In this document: piece by piece, positions 33,763 through 42,779 of the stretch
How the letters are laid out: each line of letters opens with the position of its first letter
How positions within the stretch are numbered: position 1 is the stretch's first letter
DNA from: Salinisphaera hydrothermalis
Lineage (GTDB): Bacteria; Pseudomonadota; Gammaproteobacteria; Nevskiales; Salinisphaeraceae
Direction: 5' to 3' (one strand)
Length of the DNA stretch: 64,000 nt
Assembly: GCF_040361195.1 (NCBI RefSeq)
Contig: NZ_APNE01000015.1
The notes under the pieces: model-generated
Databases searched by the model: none
What the model was told of the DNA's origin: nothing
The model's input: only the letters and a program-made list of their open reading frames with translations
Translations under genes and position numbers: made by a program

Positions 33763-34209
33763 ATGGCGCGCCCCGTCTCCGCCCTGTCGCTGGCCACTGG
33801 CCTGACCGCACTCGCAGTCGTCCCCTTCCTCGCCGGCGTGTATTACGCCTTCGCCCACTCGGGCGATCAGGCCGCGCCGGCCCTGCACTGGCTGCTGGCT
33901 TATCTCGCGACCATCGTGTCGTTCATCGGCGGTGTGCAATGGGGTCGTATGCTCGCCGCCAAGCAGGCCCCGCCGCAGGACATGGTGCTGGCCGTGGTGC
34001 CGGCCCTGATCGCCTGGCCCGCGTTGCTGATGAGCGGGCCGTGGCCGTTCTTCATGCTGCTGGCTGCGCTGATCATCGCTTGGCTGGGCGACGAGAACGG
34101 GGCCCGCCAGGGCTGGCAGGGGCGCGGGTTTCTCCAGCTGCGTCGTCTGATCACGCTGATCGTGGCCGCCTGCGTGGTGGCGATCGGCTGGCGCGTGTTG
34201 CGTGGCTGA
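33763..34209 (+). CDS. DUF3429 integral membrane protein
   Basis: The 148-residue product has about five hydrophobic segments. It carries the pattern LLAYLATIVSFIGGVQWGRM near residues 44-63, typical of the DUF3429 family, whose function is unknown. AAGGAG precedes the ATG at 33763 by nine bases. It lies ten bases after hemD and its stop overlaps the next gene's GTG by eight bases, so a three-gene operon is likely. Confidence 0.75.
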   Translation: MARPVSALSLATGLTALAVVPFLAGVYYAFAHSGDQAAPALHWLLAYLATIVSFIGGVQWGRMLAAKQAPPQDMVLAVVPALIAWPALLMSGPWPFFMLLAALIIAWLGDENGARQGWQGRGFLQLRRLITLIVAACVVAIGWRVLRG

Positions 34210-35080
34210 CGTCCGACCGTTGTCGGTCAGCGAGGAGGTCCTGACCGGCGACGACGACGGCGCGTTTCGTATCCTGCGCGTGGACGCCTCGGCCGAGCGC
34301 CACGGCGCCCCGGTCGTGCTGGTGCACGGCATGTTCACCGATCGGCGTTTCTGGCTGTCCGAACGCGAGGTGGGGCTGGCAGCTTATCTCGCGCGCGCCG
34401 GCCATCCGGTAACGATCGTTCAACGGCGCGGCCTGTCGGATTCGCCCCGCTGCATCCGTCGCCGCGGGCTGGTCGAGCATCTGAGCCAGGACCTGCCAGC
34501 CGTTGCACGACGCGTGGCCCGCAGCCATGAGCGCCCGGCGTTCTGGGTCGGGCATTCCTTCGGCGGCGTTCTGGCCGCCCGGGCGATTGCGACGCAATTG
34601 GCTGGCGAGGCCGTGGCTGGTCTCGTGCTGCTTGCCAGCCAGTATCAGGTCGGCAAGCGCATGCTCGACCGGCCGGCCAATCTGGCAACAAAAACCTTAA
34701 CGCGCGTGCTCGGCCATCTGCCGGCGCGCGCCGCCGGGCTCGGCCCGGTCGATGAGCCGGCCGCGGCCGTATTCGATGCCTGCGACTGGGTCGAAAGCCG
34801 ACGCGGCACGGGGTTCGACACCGAGCTGGCCGCGATCCGCACACCGGTACTGGCGATCAGCGGCGCCGCCGATCGCGTCGATCCCAGCGCGGGCTGTCGT
34901 CGCTTCATCGAAGCCATCGGCAGCAGCGACAAGACATTCTGGCTCGCCGGCCGAGCCGAAGGTTTCGAAACCGACTACGACCATCCCGGTATCGTCGTCT
35001 CCAAACCGGCTCGGCGCGAGATCTGGCCCCGAATCGCAGCCTGGCTCGCCGAACACGAGCCACCTGAATCGTCGACATAA
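34202..35080 (+). CDS. Alpha/beta hydrolase
   Basis: The 292-residue protein has an alpha/beta-hydrolase fold. An oxyanion-hole region PVVLVHGMFTDRRFWL lies near residues 38-53. The nucleophile is Ser119 in WVGHSFGGVLAARAI. An acid region is in LAISGAADRVDPSAG, and a late His lies in DYDHPGI. The start is GTG, overlapping the DUF3429 stop. The substrate cannot be inferred. A fatty-acid block starts beyond the convergent terminator, but this gene is on the other strand. Confidence 0.82.
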   Translation: MADVRPLSVSEEVLTGDDDGAFRILRVDASAERHGAPVVLVHGMFTDRRFWLSEREVGLAAYLARAGHPVTIVQRRGLSDSPRCIRRRGLVEHLSQDLPAVARRVARSHERPAFWVGHSFGGVLAARAIATQLAGEAVAGLVLLASQYQVGKRMLDRPANLATKTLTRVLGHLPARAAGLGPVDEPAAAVFDACDWVESRRGTGFDTELAAIRTPVLAISGAADRVDPSAGCRRFIEAIGSSDKTFWLAGRAEGFETDYDHPGIVVSKPARREIWPRIAAWLAEHEPPESST

Positions 35081-35114
35081 AAAACCGGCGTCACAGCTGC
35101 GACACCGGCTTTTT
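35078..35114. terminator. Bidirectional terminator
   Basis: An A-run, a GC-rich imperfect stem (AAAAACCGGCGTC paired with GACACCGGCTTTTT) and a T-run lie between the convergent hydrolase and FabG-like genes. Either strand gives a stem followed by T residues, so it can stop both transcripts. Confidence 0.75.
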
Positions 35115-35136
35115 CCCGGCCGAGAACAGCGCGAAC

Positions 35137-36501
35137 TCAGGCGCCGATCAGGCTCTGCCCACAGACCCGCAGCACATTGCCGGAGACGCCACCAGCACCC
35201 GGGGTACACAGGAAGGTGATGGTTTCGGCCACATCGCCGGGTGTGCCGCCCTGGCCGAGCGAGGCAAGCCGGCGGCCGGCCTCGCGTACGCCGAACGGCA
35301 TTTCGGCCGTCATGCGGGTTTCGATGAAGCCGGGGGCGACGGCGTTGACGGTCACGCCGCGATCGCGCTGGGCATCGGCCCGGCGCTCGACGAAGCCGAT
35401 CAGGCCGGCCTTGGTGGCGCCGTAGTTGGTCTGGCCGCGATTACCGGCGATCCCGCCGATCGAGCACAGGCAGACGACACGCCCGTGTTCGTTGACGATC
35501 TGCTCGTCCATGAGCACGGCATCGACTGCCAGAATCGCCTGCAGGTTGATCGCCAGCACCATGTCCCAGTAATGCTCGGGCATGTTGGCCAGCGTCTTGT
35601 CGCGCGTCACACCGGCGTTGTGGATGACGATGTCGACGCCGCCGAACTTCTCCTTGAGGAAATCGGCGATCTGACGCGGCGCGCTGTCGTCGGTGATGTC
35701 CAGCGCCAGCGCAGTGCCGCCAAATTCGGCCACGGTCGCATCGAGCGTGTCCTTGTCCTGCGGAATATCCAGGCACACCACGTGAGCGCCTTCCGAGGCC
35801 AGCCTGGCCGCGGTGGCCGCACCGATACCGCGCGCCCCGCCGGTCACCAGCGCGGTCTTGCCGGTCAGCGGCTGGGTTTCGGGCGGATCGGCCGGGGCAA
35901 TACCGGCTGCCGTGATGGTCAGCGCCTGACCATCGACGAACGTGCTGTGGTCGGACAGAAAGAAACGCAGCGGCGTGGCAATACGGGCCTCGGCCCCGGG
36001 CTCCACGTACAAGAGGTTGACGGTGGAACCGAACTTGCCGATTTCCTTGGCAAAAGAACGCGTGAAACCTTCCACCGCGCGGGCGGCCGCGGCCGCGGCG
36101 ACCGTCGGCATCGATTCCGGCTGGCTGGTAAGCACCACGACGCGGGCGTTCTTCGTCAGTTTGCGGGCGACCGGATGAAAGAATTCATACAACGCCTTGA
36201 GATCGGCCGCGTCGCTCATCTGCGTGGCATCGAACACCAGCGCGTCGTAGCGGTCGTCGTCGGCCGGCTGCGGCTTGTCGCTGGTATCGACGCGGGCACC
36301 GGTGCCGGAAAGCACCGTATTGATCGTGTCGCGGGCGCCTGCGCCGGGTCGGGCGCCGAACAATACGCGCTGGCCCTCGAGAAAACGGGCCTGATAGGGG
36401 CCCTCGGCGCGCGCGAGCTCAACCGGCGTCGGGATGCCGAGCGCGCCCATAAACTTGCGCAGCGTGGGTTTGGAGGCGGCGTTGACCAGATAGTCGCTCA
36501 T
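35137..36501 (-). CDS. High-molecular-weight 3-oxoacyl-ACP reductase (FabG-like SDR)
   Basis: The 454-residue protein, starting MSDYLVNAASKPTLRKFMGA, has an N-terminal degenerate SDR-like half (1-210). The C-terminal classical SDR has ALVTGGARGIGAATAARLAS for NADP binding, VIHNAGVT, catalytic YGATKAG (Tyr/Lys) and PGFIETRM. This two-lobe form matches FabG4-type reductases acting on longer acyl chains, either in fatty-acid turnover or polyhydroxyalkanoate metabolism. The open frame extends 67 codons upstream without family features. It is the last gene of the minus-strand lipid block. Confidence 0.88.
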   Translation of the reverse strand: MSDYLVNAASKPTLRKFMGALGIPTPVELARAEGPYQARFLEGQRVLFGARPGAGARDTINTVLSGTGARVDTSDKPQPADDDRYDALVFDATQMSDAADLKALYEFFHPVARKLTKNARVVVLTSQPESMPTVAAAAAARAVEGFTRSFAKEIGKFGSTVNLLYVEPGAEARIATPLRFFLSDHSTFVDGQALTITAAGIAPADPPETQPLTGKTALVTGGARGIGAATAARLASEGAHVVCLDIPQDKDTLDATVAEFGGTALALDITDDSAPRQIADFLKEKFGGVDIVIHNAGVTRDKTLANMPEHYWDMVLAINLQAILAVDAVLMDEQIVNEHGRVVCLCSIGGIAGNRGQTNYGATKAGLIGFVERRADAQRDRGVTVNAVAPGFIETRMTAEMPFGVREAGRRLASLGQGGTPGDVAETITFLCTPGAGGVSGNVLRVCGQSLIGA

Positions 36502-36605
36502 CGGAAAATCGTCCTGTCGTTCTGATCGAGCCGGCCGGACAACATTGCCCGGCCGGCTCGCGAATAATATTCGTGCAGCGCGCGGCTTGGTGCGCGCGGT
36601 CCCGA

Positions 36606-36884
36606 TCAACCGTATTCGGCTTCGATCTTGTCGACCTCGGCGACGTACGCCGCCATCGCCTCCTCGCGGCTCATGCCTTCGTTGTCTTTCCAGGCCATCC
36701 ACTTGTAGCGGGCGACCGGATTCAGCATGCCGGGTTTCTTGCCGGTCACGTCGCCGTCGACGGCCTGGCGATACAGGCCATACATCTTGAGCTGGAATTC
36801 CTGCGATGGCTTGAAGTCGCCGTCCGACGGCGCGTTGCGCACCTTGTCGACGGCCGCGTCGAAGCGTTGTTTGATATCGGACAT
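36606..36884 (-). CDS. Acyl-CoA-binding protein (ACBP)
   Basis: ACBP binds medium- to long-chain acyl-CoA in the cytosol. The 92-residue product, starting MSDIKQRFDAAVDKVRNAPS, has the four-helix family pattern with LKMYGLYRQAVDGDVTGKKP and YKWMAWKDNEGMSREEAMAA. These include the Tyr, Lys and Trp that contact the ligand. It lies between the lipase-like gene and the FabG-like gene. Bacterial ACBP is uncommon and here clearly belongs to the fatty-acid block. Confidence 0.93.
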   Translation of the reverse strand: MSDIKQRFDAAVDKVRNAPSDGDFKPSQEFQLKMYGLYRQAVDGDVTGKKPGMLNPVARYKWMAWKDNEGMSREEAMAAYVAEVDKIEAEYG

Positions 36885-36897
36885 GGTCGTGATCTCC

Positions 36898-38097
36898 TCA
36901 ACTATTGATCTGGTGGCGAGGCATCGGCGCATCAAGCCTCGGCGCCAGCCACTCGGTTAAAGCCAGATAAACATCGTCGTGATGAACCAGTGCGAAATGG
37001 GTCATGCCATAGAAAACGCAGCCATCGACGTCCGCGTCGTCAAGCGCGCGCGGATGGTCGAAGGCGCTGTCGACGGTCACGAGCAGATCGCCGAGCACGC
37101 GACCAATCGGGTCCTCATCGGAACGACCGAGCGAGGCCGCAACCAGGAAGCAGCCGGTCGGCGAGGCCGGATCGCGCTCCGTGGATACCAGACCGTGGCG
37201 CAGATTCTTCACGCCGGCGCTGCGCACATCGCCGATCGCATGAAAGGCCCGTGTATAGCGCGACCAGGCAAGACCGCGATTGAGCGACTCGCCGAGCCGC
37301 TCCAGCGGCGCGCCGCGATGCGGCGAGCCCAGGCAGATCAGATCGGCCAGCAATCGCGGCCAGCGATGACCGGCTGCACGCCCGGCCTCGATCGCGGCGC
37401 GCAGCACCAGGCCACCCATGCTGTGCCCGATGGCCGTCACGCGCTCCAGCGGCGCCGGCCAGGCGGCCACAAGCCGCTCCAGCCGCGCGGCCAGTTCGGC
37501 GCCGTTGGCGGCGATATCACGGCCCGAGTTGTAGCGCAGACGCAGCGCGGCATAACCATGATCGGCCGCCAGGCGCTCGCCGAAGTCGGGCTGATCGCCA
37601 TGGCGCCAGTAGCGGTCGTTCATGCCGAGGCCGTGCACCAGCAGTACGAGGCGCGGCCGGGCGGCGATCGGGCCGAGGCCGCGCGGATCGTCGTCGGCCA
37701 GCGTTTGTCCCTCGGCGTCGACGAAGGCCATCGGCAGCGCCAGTTCGTTACCGGTGGCCTCCAGATGATCGCCCACGGCGCCGTTGAGCGCGCTGCGCAG
37801 GGCGAGCCACGCCCCGCCGCTCGCGGGGTCGTCCGGCAAGGCGTCGCGAGTCAGCCCCGCCAGGCCGCGGGCGGCGGCAAAGCTGACCCCGCCGATGGTG
37901 CGCACGCTGGCATAGCTCAGCCCGCTGATCGCGCGCTCCGGCCAGTTCACAGGGTTCACCGCCGCGCCGGTGTCGGCGATGGCACGATGCGCGTTTTCGA
38001 CCAGATTCACCGTGCCGGCATAAACATCCGCCGCCGCCGCCAGCCCGCCTCGGAGCCAGACGCCGTAGCCCGTGGTGCCATGTTTCTGTGCGTTCAT
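36898..38097 (-). CDS. Lipase-like alpha/beta hydrolase
   Basis: The 399-residue product starts MNAQKHGTTGYGVWLRGGLA. It has an N-terminal helical region with phasin-like composition (1-110). The alpha/beta-hydrolase core has RLVLLVHGLGMNDRYW and nucleophile Ser226 in TAIGHSMGGLVLRAA. LICLGSPHRGAPLERLG is typical of PGAP1/lipase-like proteins, and a late His lies in GMTHFALVHHDD. Its ATG overlaps the preceding serine-hydrolase stop by four bases. Carboxylic-ester or acylglycerol hydrolysis is likely; the exact substrate is unknown. Confidence 0.82.
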   Translation of the reverse strand: MNAQKHGTTGYGVWLRGGLAAAADVYAGTVNLVENAHRAIADTGAAVNPVNWPERAISGLSYASVRTIGGVSFAAARGLAGLTRDALPDDPASGGAWLALRSALNGAVGDHLEATGNELALPMAFVDAEGQTLADDDPRGLGPIAARPRLVLLVHGLGMNDRYWRHGDQPDFGERLAADHGYAALRLRYNSGRDIAANGAELAARLERLVAAWPAPLERVTAIGHSMGGLVLRAAIEAGRAAGHRWPRLLADLICLGSPHRGAPLERLGESLNRGLAWSRYTRAFHAIGDVRSAGVKNLRHGLVSTERDPASPTGCFLVAASLGRSDEDPIGRVLGDLLVTVDSAFDHPRALDDADVDGCVFYGMTHFALVHHDDVYLALTEWLAPRLDAPMPRHQINS

Positions 38098-39359
38098 GCC
38101 CGTAACCCGCCGCAATGATGGTTGACCACGCCGAGACTCCGCATGAGCGTGACCAGATGCCCGCCCAGAATCGCCTTGCCGGTGGTCATCAACGCGGCGG
38201 AGATGCCGCGCGACGGATCGGCCCAGCCCAGGATGTTCATGAAGCCGAGATGGCCGTAGGCGGCGCCGCACATCGGGCCATACAGCCCGATCGGGTTCAT
38301 GCCCAGCATGAGCCCTTCGCTGTAGCGCATCGGAATCTTGAGCGTACGATCGAGTAACTGGTTCGACGCCGGCCGGAGCGCGCGCGCCAGCGTCGCCGGC
38401 TCGAACAGGCGCCGGCCCTGATAGATGCCGTCGTCGAGCAGCATCTGATAGAAGCGCGACAGTTCTTCGGCGGTCGCGTACAGATTGCCGGCCGGGATCA
38501 CCGCGTCCATGAAGAAATCCCGGTTGGAGATATCCACGACTTCCTCGAACGGGACCGACAACGCCTCCTCGGCCCAGCGCGATACCGGCCAGCGCACGGG
38601 CTGCCCGGCGACGTGATTCTCGGCCACGCGTGATCGCGAGCGACCATCCAGGCCATAGGTGAAATAACGCATGCCGAGCGGCTTGCGCAGCCTCGAATCC
38701 AGATACTCGGTGACCGAGTTCCCGGTGACACGCCGTATGACCTCGCCGAGAATGAAGCCGCCGGTGAACGCATGATAGGCCAACCGCCGGCCGCCGGCTT
38801 CGGCCGGCATGTCGCAGATCCGTTCGATACACCGATCCCAGTCGGTCAGCACTTCCGGCCCATGGCCCTCCGCGCTGAACTGCGGGAAACCGCCCTGATG
38901 GGCAAGCACCTGGGCGATCGTCGTATGCGTCTTGCCGTCGCCGGAAAACGCCGGCAGATAATGCGAGACCGGCCGATCCAGGTCGATGCCCCCTTCTTCG
39001 GCGAGCTTGTGTGTGAGCAGCGCGATCACGGCCTTGCTGGCCGAAAACAGACACACCGGCGTATCCGGTTCGGCGACCCGGGCGTTCAAGGCCAGCGGAC
39101 GTTCCGGCGCCAGCCCGCGCGCATAGCCGATCGAGCGGTTGAGCACGATCCGGCCATGCCGGCGCAGACAGAACGTCACCGCCGGATAGATTCGCGTGCC
39201 AAACATATCGTCGAGCATCGCCTCGGCGATGGCCGCCACCGCCTCTTCGCTGAGGCCGGCGTCCTGTGGCGCGCACTCGGCGCCCCGGTCGATACGAACG
39301 AGATCCGCCGGATCGTCATCGAGAACGATCCGGCGGGTTCCGGGCAACGTGAAGTTCAT
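38094..39359 (-). CDS. Serine hydrolase, beta-lactamase/esterase family
   Basis: The 421-residue protein belongs to the class C beta-lactamase/EstB fold. It has the SxxK motif Ser106-Ala-Ser-Lys in CLFSASKAVIALL. A YHAFTGGFILGEVI segment lies where the family's second Tyr motif is, and a Gly-rich YGHLGFMNILGWADP is near the end. No signal peptide is seen, so a cytosolic esterase acting on lipids is more likely than antibiotic resistance. The ATG at 39359 overlaps the fadE stop (ATGA). The next gene overlaps in the same way. Confidence 0.83.
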   Translation of the reverse strand: MNFTLPGTRRIVLDDDPADLVRIDRGAECAPQDAGLSEEAVAAIAEAMLDDMFGTRIYPAVTFCLRRHGRIVLNRSIGYARGLAPERPLALNARVAEPDTPVCLFSASKAVIALLTHKLAEEGGIDLDRPVSHYLPAFSGDGKTHTTIAQVLAHQGGFPQFSAEGHGPEVLTDWDRCIERICDMPAEAGGRRLAYHAFTGGFILGEVIRRVTGNSVTEYLDSRLRKPLGMRYFTYGLDGRSRSRVAENHVAGQPVRWPVSRWAEEALSVPFEEVVDISNRDFFMDAVIPAGNLYATAEELSRFYQMLLDDGIYQGRRLFEPATLARALRPASNQLLDRTLKIPMRYSEGLMLGMNPIGLYGPMCGAAYGHLGFMNILGWADPSRGISAALMTTGKAILGGHLVTLMRSLGVVNHHCGGLRA

Positions 39360-41854
39360 GACACCTTGCGCCACTCGGCCGATTCCGCCTCCGCGCGCCG
39401 TGCTTCCTCGGAATGCGGGTTGAACAGATATTCCTTGGAGAAATCGTCGGTCAGCAACACGTCATAGCGCAGCACGTCGTATTCGCGCAGCTGTTCGGCC
39501 TGGCGTTCGTCGAGTCGACCCTTGGTTACCGCGTCCTGCAATTGCTCTTCGATGGTCGCGCCTTCGATCTCACCGTGCTTCACACCGCGCAGGAAATCAC
39601 CGTAGAACGGATCGACTTCCTTGAGTTTTTCGTAGGCGGCCATCAGGCGGCCGGTCGGGTCGTTCTCGCCGCGCCCAACATAGATGTCGTAGCTCATGCG
39701 CTTGCCAAAGGCCGAGTTGAGGTCCATAGCCGACATCATGTCGCAAAGTCGGCCGTTGAGGGCATCGCTCGGGCCGGAAAACCGACGGCCGGTCGGCAGC
39801 GCCACGATGGAGAGCAACGGCCGCAGCGCCTTGATCGGGTAGTTGCGCACGAATTCGTGGAACGCCGATTCGATGGCATGGAGGTGATATTCCAGCGCCC
39901 AGGTCGCATGCACCACGTCTTCGTCGGTCGCGCCATGTTCCTCGAAGCCCTTGAGCGTGGCCGAGGCCATGTACAGATGCGACAGCACGTCGCCGAGCCG
40001 CGCCGAGGTCGATTCCTTCAACTTCAGCGCGCCGCCCAGGCTGCCCATCGACACATCGGCCGAAAACGCCAGCGCGGCCGAGAAGCGTTCCAGATGGCGA
40101 TAGTAGTCGGCCATGACGTTGTCGACCGGCGCCTTCGCCAGCCGCGCGCCGGTCAGGCCCAGCGTGAACGCCCGTACCATGCGATTGACCGAATAGCCGA
40201 TATGCGAGAACAGCAGGCGATCGAAGTTGCGCAGACCGGTCTTGAAGTCGGGATCGTGCGCGGCCTCCATCTCGGACAGCACATAGGGGTGGCAGCGGAT
40301 CGCGCCCTGGCCGAAGATCATCAGGCTGCGCGTCATCACGTTCGCGCCTTCCACCGTGATCGCCACCGGCAACGCTTGATAGGCCGCCGCCAGATAGTTG
40401 CGCGGGCCCATGATGATGCCGCGGCCGGAATGGATGTCCATGGCGTGGTTGATGACCGTGCGCATCATCTCGGTCGAGTGATACTTGATCATCGCCGTGA
40501 CCACGCTCGGCGTGCAGTGATCCACGCCGGAGGCGGTGAGATTGCGCACGTTTTCCAGAATGTAGGCATAGCCGCCGATCACGCCGAGGCCTTCGCGCAC
40601 GCCCTCGAAGTTGCCGATCTCGGTGCCGAACTGGCGCCGGATACGCGCATACGCCGAGGTGATGCCGTACATGCCCTTGCCGGTCGCGGTGGACAGCGCC
40701 GGCAGCGAGATACCGCGCCCGGCCGACAGACATTCCACCAGCATGCGCCAGCCCTTGCCGGCCTGTTCCGGGCCGCCGATGATCGCATCGATCGGCACGA
40801 ACACATCCTTGCCGTGGATCGGCCCGTTCATGAATACCGCGCCCGGATAATGCCGGCGGCCGATCTCCACGCCCGGCGTGTCCGTGGACAGCAGCGCACA
40901 GGTGATGCCGTAGTCGACTTTGTCCGGATCGCCCAGCAGGCCGTCCGGATCCTTGAGCTTGAAAGCCAGGCCCATGACGGTCGCGACCGGGGCGAGCGTG
41001 ATGTAGCGCTTGTTGAAAGTCAGGCTCAGGCCGAGCACTTCTTCGCCGTCGATGGTGCGCTGGGTGACGACGCCGGTATCCGGCATCTGGGTGGCATCGG
41101 AGCCGACTTCGACCCCGGTGAGCGCGAAGCACGGCAGCTCGCGCCCGTTGGCGAGCCCCGGCAGCCACTGTTCCTGTTGTTCTTTCGTGCCGTAATGCAC
41201 CAGCAGCTCGCCCGGACCGAGCGAGTTCGGGACCATGACGGTGACCGCCGCGGTCAGTGACCGGGTGGCGATCTTGGCCACCACGCAGGACTGGGCATAG
41301 GCCGAAAACCCCAACCCACCGTGCTCTTTCGGAATGAGCATGGCGAAGAAGCGATTGTTGCGGATGTAATCCCAGACCGGCTCGGGCAGATCCTTCAGTT
41401 CGAAGTTGACCTCCCAGTCGTCGATCATGGCGCAGAGTTGCTCGGCTTCGTTGTCGAGAAACGCCTGTTCCTCTTCGGTCAGCTTCGTGAGCTTGAAATC
41501 GAGCAGTTGATTCCAGTCCGGACGGCCGCGAAACATTTCGCCTTCCCACCAGACCTCGCCGGCTTCGATCGCTTCTTTCTCGGTGGCGCCCATTTCCGGA
41601 AGGATGCGCCGAAATACGCGATACAGCGGCCGGCTCATCAGCATTCGCCGCAACGGCACGACATTGAACGCGATTGCTGGAATCGCGAACACCACGGCCG
41701 CGATCGCGAGGCCAAGCGGGCCATAGAAGCCCACCGCCCAGAACGCCACCAGCACGAGCGCGGTGACGGCCGTGAACAGGCGCAGGGATATTCCGCGATA
41801 AAACAGGGTCCAATACAGACCGATAAGAATCAGCGCCGTAATCAGTCCGAACAT
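39356..41854 (-). CDS. fadE: Acyl-CoA dehydrogenase FadE
   Basis: FadE catalyses the first oxidation step of fatty-acid beta-oxidation, using FAD. The 832-residue product, starting MFGLITALILIGLYWTLFYR, is close to E. coli FadE (814) in length. It has N-terminal hydrophobic segments (1-60), the dehydrogenase core with FALTGVEVGSDATQMPDTG and FNKRYITLAPVATVMGLAFK, and a long C-terminal extension. GAGGTCGTC precedes the ATG at 41854. It heads an operon with two hydrolases and is divergent from a TetR regulator. Confidence 0.95.
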   Translation of the reverse strand: MFGLITALILIGLYWTLFYRGISLRLFTAVTALVLVAFWAVGFYGPLGLAIAAVVFAIPAIAFNVVPLRRMLMSRPLYRVFRRILPEMGATEKEAIEAGEVWWEGEMFRGRPDWNQLLDFKLTKLTEEEQAFLDNEAEQLCAMIDDWEVNFELKDLPEPVWDYIRNNRFFAMLIPKEHGGLGFSAYAQSCVVAKIATRSLTAAVTVMVPNSLGPGELLVHYGTKEQQEQWLPGLANGRELPCFALTGVEVGSDATQMPDTGVVTQRTIDGEEVLGLSLTFNKRYITLAPVATVMGLAFKLKDPDGLLGDPDKVDYGITCALLSTDTPGVEIGRRHYPGAVFMNGPIHGKDVFVPIDAIIGGPEQAGKGWRMLVECLSAGRGISLPALSTATGKGMYGITSAYARIRRQFGTEIGNFEGVREGLGVIGGYAYILENVRNLTASGVDHCTPSVVTAMIKYHSTEMMRTVINHAMDIHSGRGIIMGPRNYLAAAYQALPVAITVEGANVMTRSLMIFGQGAIRCHPYVLSEMEAAHDPDFKTGLRNFDRLLFSHIGYSVNRMVRAFTLGLTGARLAKAPVDNVMADYYRHLERFSAALAFSADVSMGSLGGALKLKESTSARLGDVLSHLYMASATLKGFEEHGATDEDVVHATWALEYHLHAIESAFHEFVRNYPIKALRPLLSIVALPTGRRFSGPSDALNGRLCDMMSAMDLNSAFGKRMSYDIYVGRGENDPTGRLMAAYEKLKEVDPFYGDFLRGVKHGEIEGATIEEQLQDAVTKGRLDERQAEQLREYDVLRYDVLLTDDFSKEYLFNPHSEEARRAEAESAEWRKVS

Positions 41855-41926
41855 GACGACCTCGCCAAACAGAGAAACCGGAGGGCTCTCACGCCGCATC
41901 GAAGCGACGTTTTTTGCAGAAAGCCC

Positions 41927-41954
41927 TTTTCAAAAAGATCGATTTTCAGATAAT
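41927..41954 (+). promoter_or_regulatory. Putative promoter in the fadE-tetR divergent gap
   Basis: TTTTCA (41927-41932) and GATAAT (41949-41954) are separated by 16 bases and would serve the TetR-type gene starting at 41990. The gap is AT-rich and contains GAAAGCCCTTTTC and CGATTTTCAG runs that could be operator parts. No perfect palindrome was found. Confidence 0.35.
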
Positions 41955-41989
41955 ACCAACGGGATGATCGCCGTCAAGCAGGTCTGTTC

Positions 41990-42706
41990 GTGACTGACTC
42001 CGCCAAAAAACGCACCGCCTCGACCCGCGGCCGCAAACGCGGCTACCGCGGCCTGTCTGCCGAAGAATTGCGTCGCCAGCGCCATCAGCGCTTGATCGCG
42101 GCCGGCACGGCGCTGTTCGGCGAACGCGGCTACGCGGCCACGCCGATCGAGGCCGTGTGCAGCCAGGCCAAGGTTTCGACGCGGCATTTCTATGAACAAT
42201 TCGGCGGGCGCGAATCGATCCTGCACGCTGTTTACGACGCGCTGGTCGATGAGATGGAAAACATCATCCGGGCCTCGCTGACGTCCGGGCGCGACACGCT
42301 GACCCAGCGCGTGGCCGATACCATCGAATCCGCGATTCACTACCTGCTGGTGGACCCGCGCCGCGGGCGCATCATCTGCATCGAGGCGGTCGGCGTGTCC
42401 GAGGCGATGGAGAAAAAGCGGCGCGGCACGACGCATGCGCTGGCCGACATCATCCAGCGCTATGCCGAATTCATGGCCGAATCCGGCATGCTGCCGGAGC
42501 GCAACTATCGCCTACCGGCAGTGGCGCTGGTCGGCATGTTCAACGAGCTGGTCGCCGAATGGCTGACCGAGGACACGGGCCTGAGCGCGGCCGAAATGGC
42601 ACGCGAGGCCAAAATCATGTTCCGCGCGATGATCTTCGGCGCCCAGCACTACGAAGCCACCGACCGCCCCGACGACGAGCCGGCGGCCGACGACTCCGTC
42701 GCCTGA
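41990..42706 (+). CDS. TetR/AcrR family transcriptional regulator
   Basis: The 238-residue product has an N-terminal TetR helix-turn-helix (about 30-75: ALFGERGYAATPIEAVCSQA followed by KVSTRHFYEQFGGRESIL). The C-terminal ligand domain is helical, with a disordered acidic tail. The start is GTG, and a basic Arg/Lys-rich stretch (residues 4-15) precedes the DNA-binding domain. Being divergent from fadE and near an acyl-CoA synthetase, it probably represses the lipid genes in response to acyl-CoA; that is inference. Confidence 0.88.
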   Translation: MTDSAKKRTASTRGRKRGYRGLSAEELRRQRHQRLIAAGTALFGERGYAATPIEAVCSQAKVSTRHFYEQFGGRESILHAVYDALVDEMENIIRASLTSGRDTLTQRVADTIESAIHYLLVDPRRGRIICIEAVGVSEAMEKKRRGTTHALADIIQRYAEFMAESGMLPERNYRLPAVALVGMFNELVAEWLTEDTGLSAAEMAREAKIMFRAMIFGAQHYEATDRPDDEPAADDSVA

Positions 42707-42723
42707 CGGCCGCCCTTCGGACG

Positions 42724-42777
42724 TAGGGGACGTTAACGCTGCCGGCGCAGCGGCGGCGGTAGCGTTGATACGCCCTA
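42724..42777. repeat. Palindromic mini-element with TA flanks / possible terminator
   Basis: A 50-bp imperfect palindrome sits between TA dinucleotides. Its right end reads (complement) GGGCGTATCAACGCTACCG and its left end reads GGGGACGTTAACGCTGCCG. The inner arms AACGCTGCCG (42735-42744) and CGGTAGCGTT (42757-42766) form a stem. It lies between the convergent tetR and acyl-CoA synthetase genes. It could terminate transcription, and its TAGGGCGT end resembles the termini of the larger repeat family. Confidence 0.5.
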
Positions 42778-42779
42778 GC

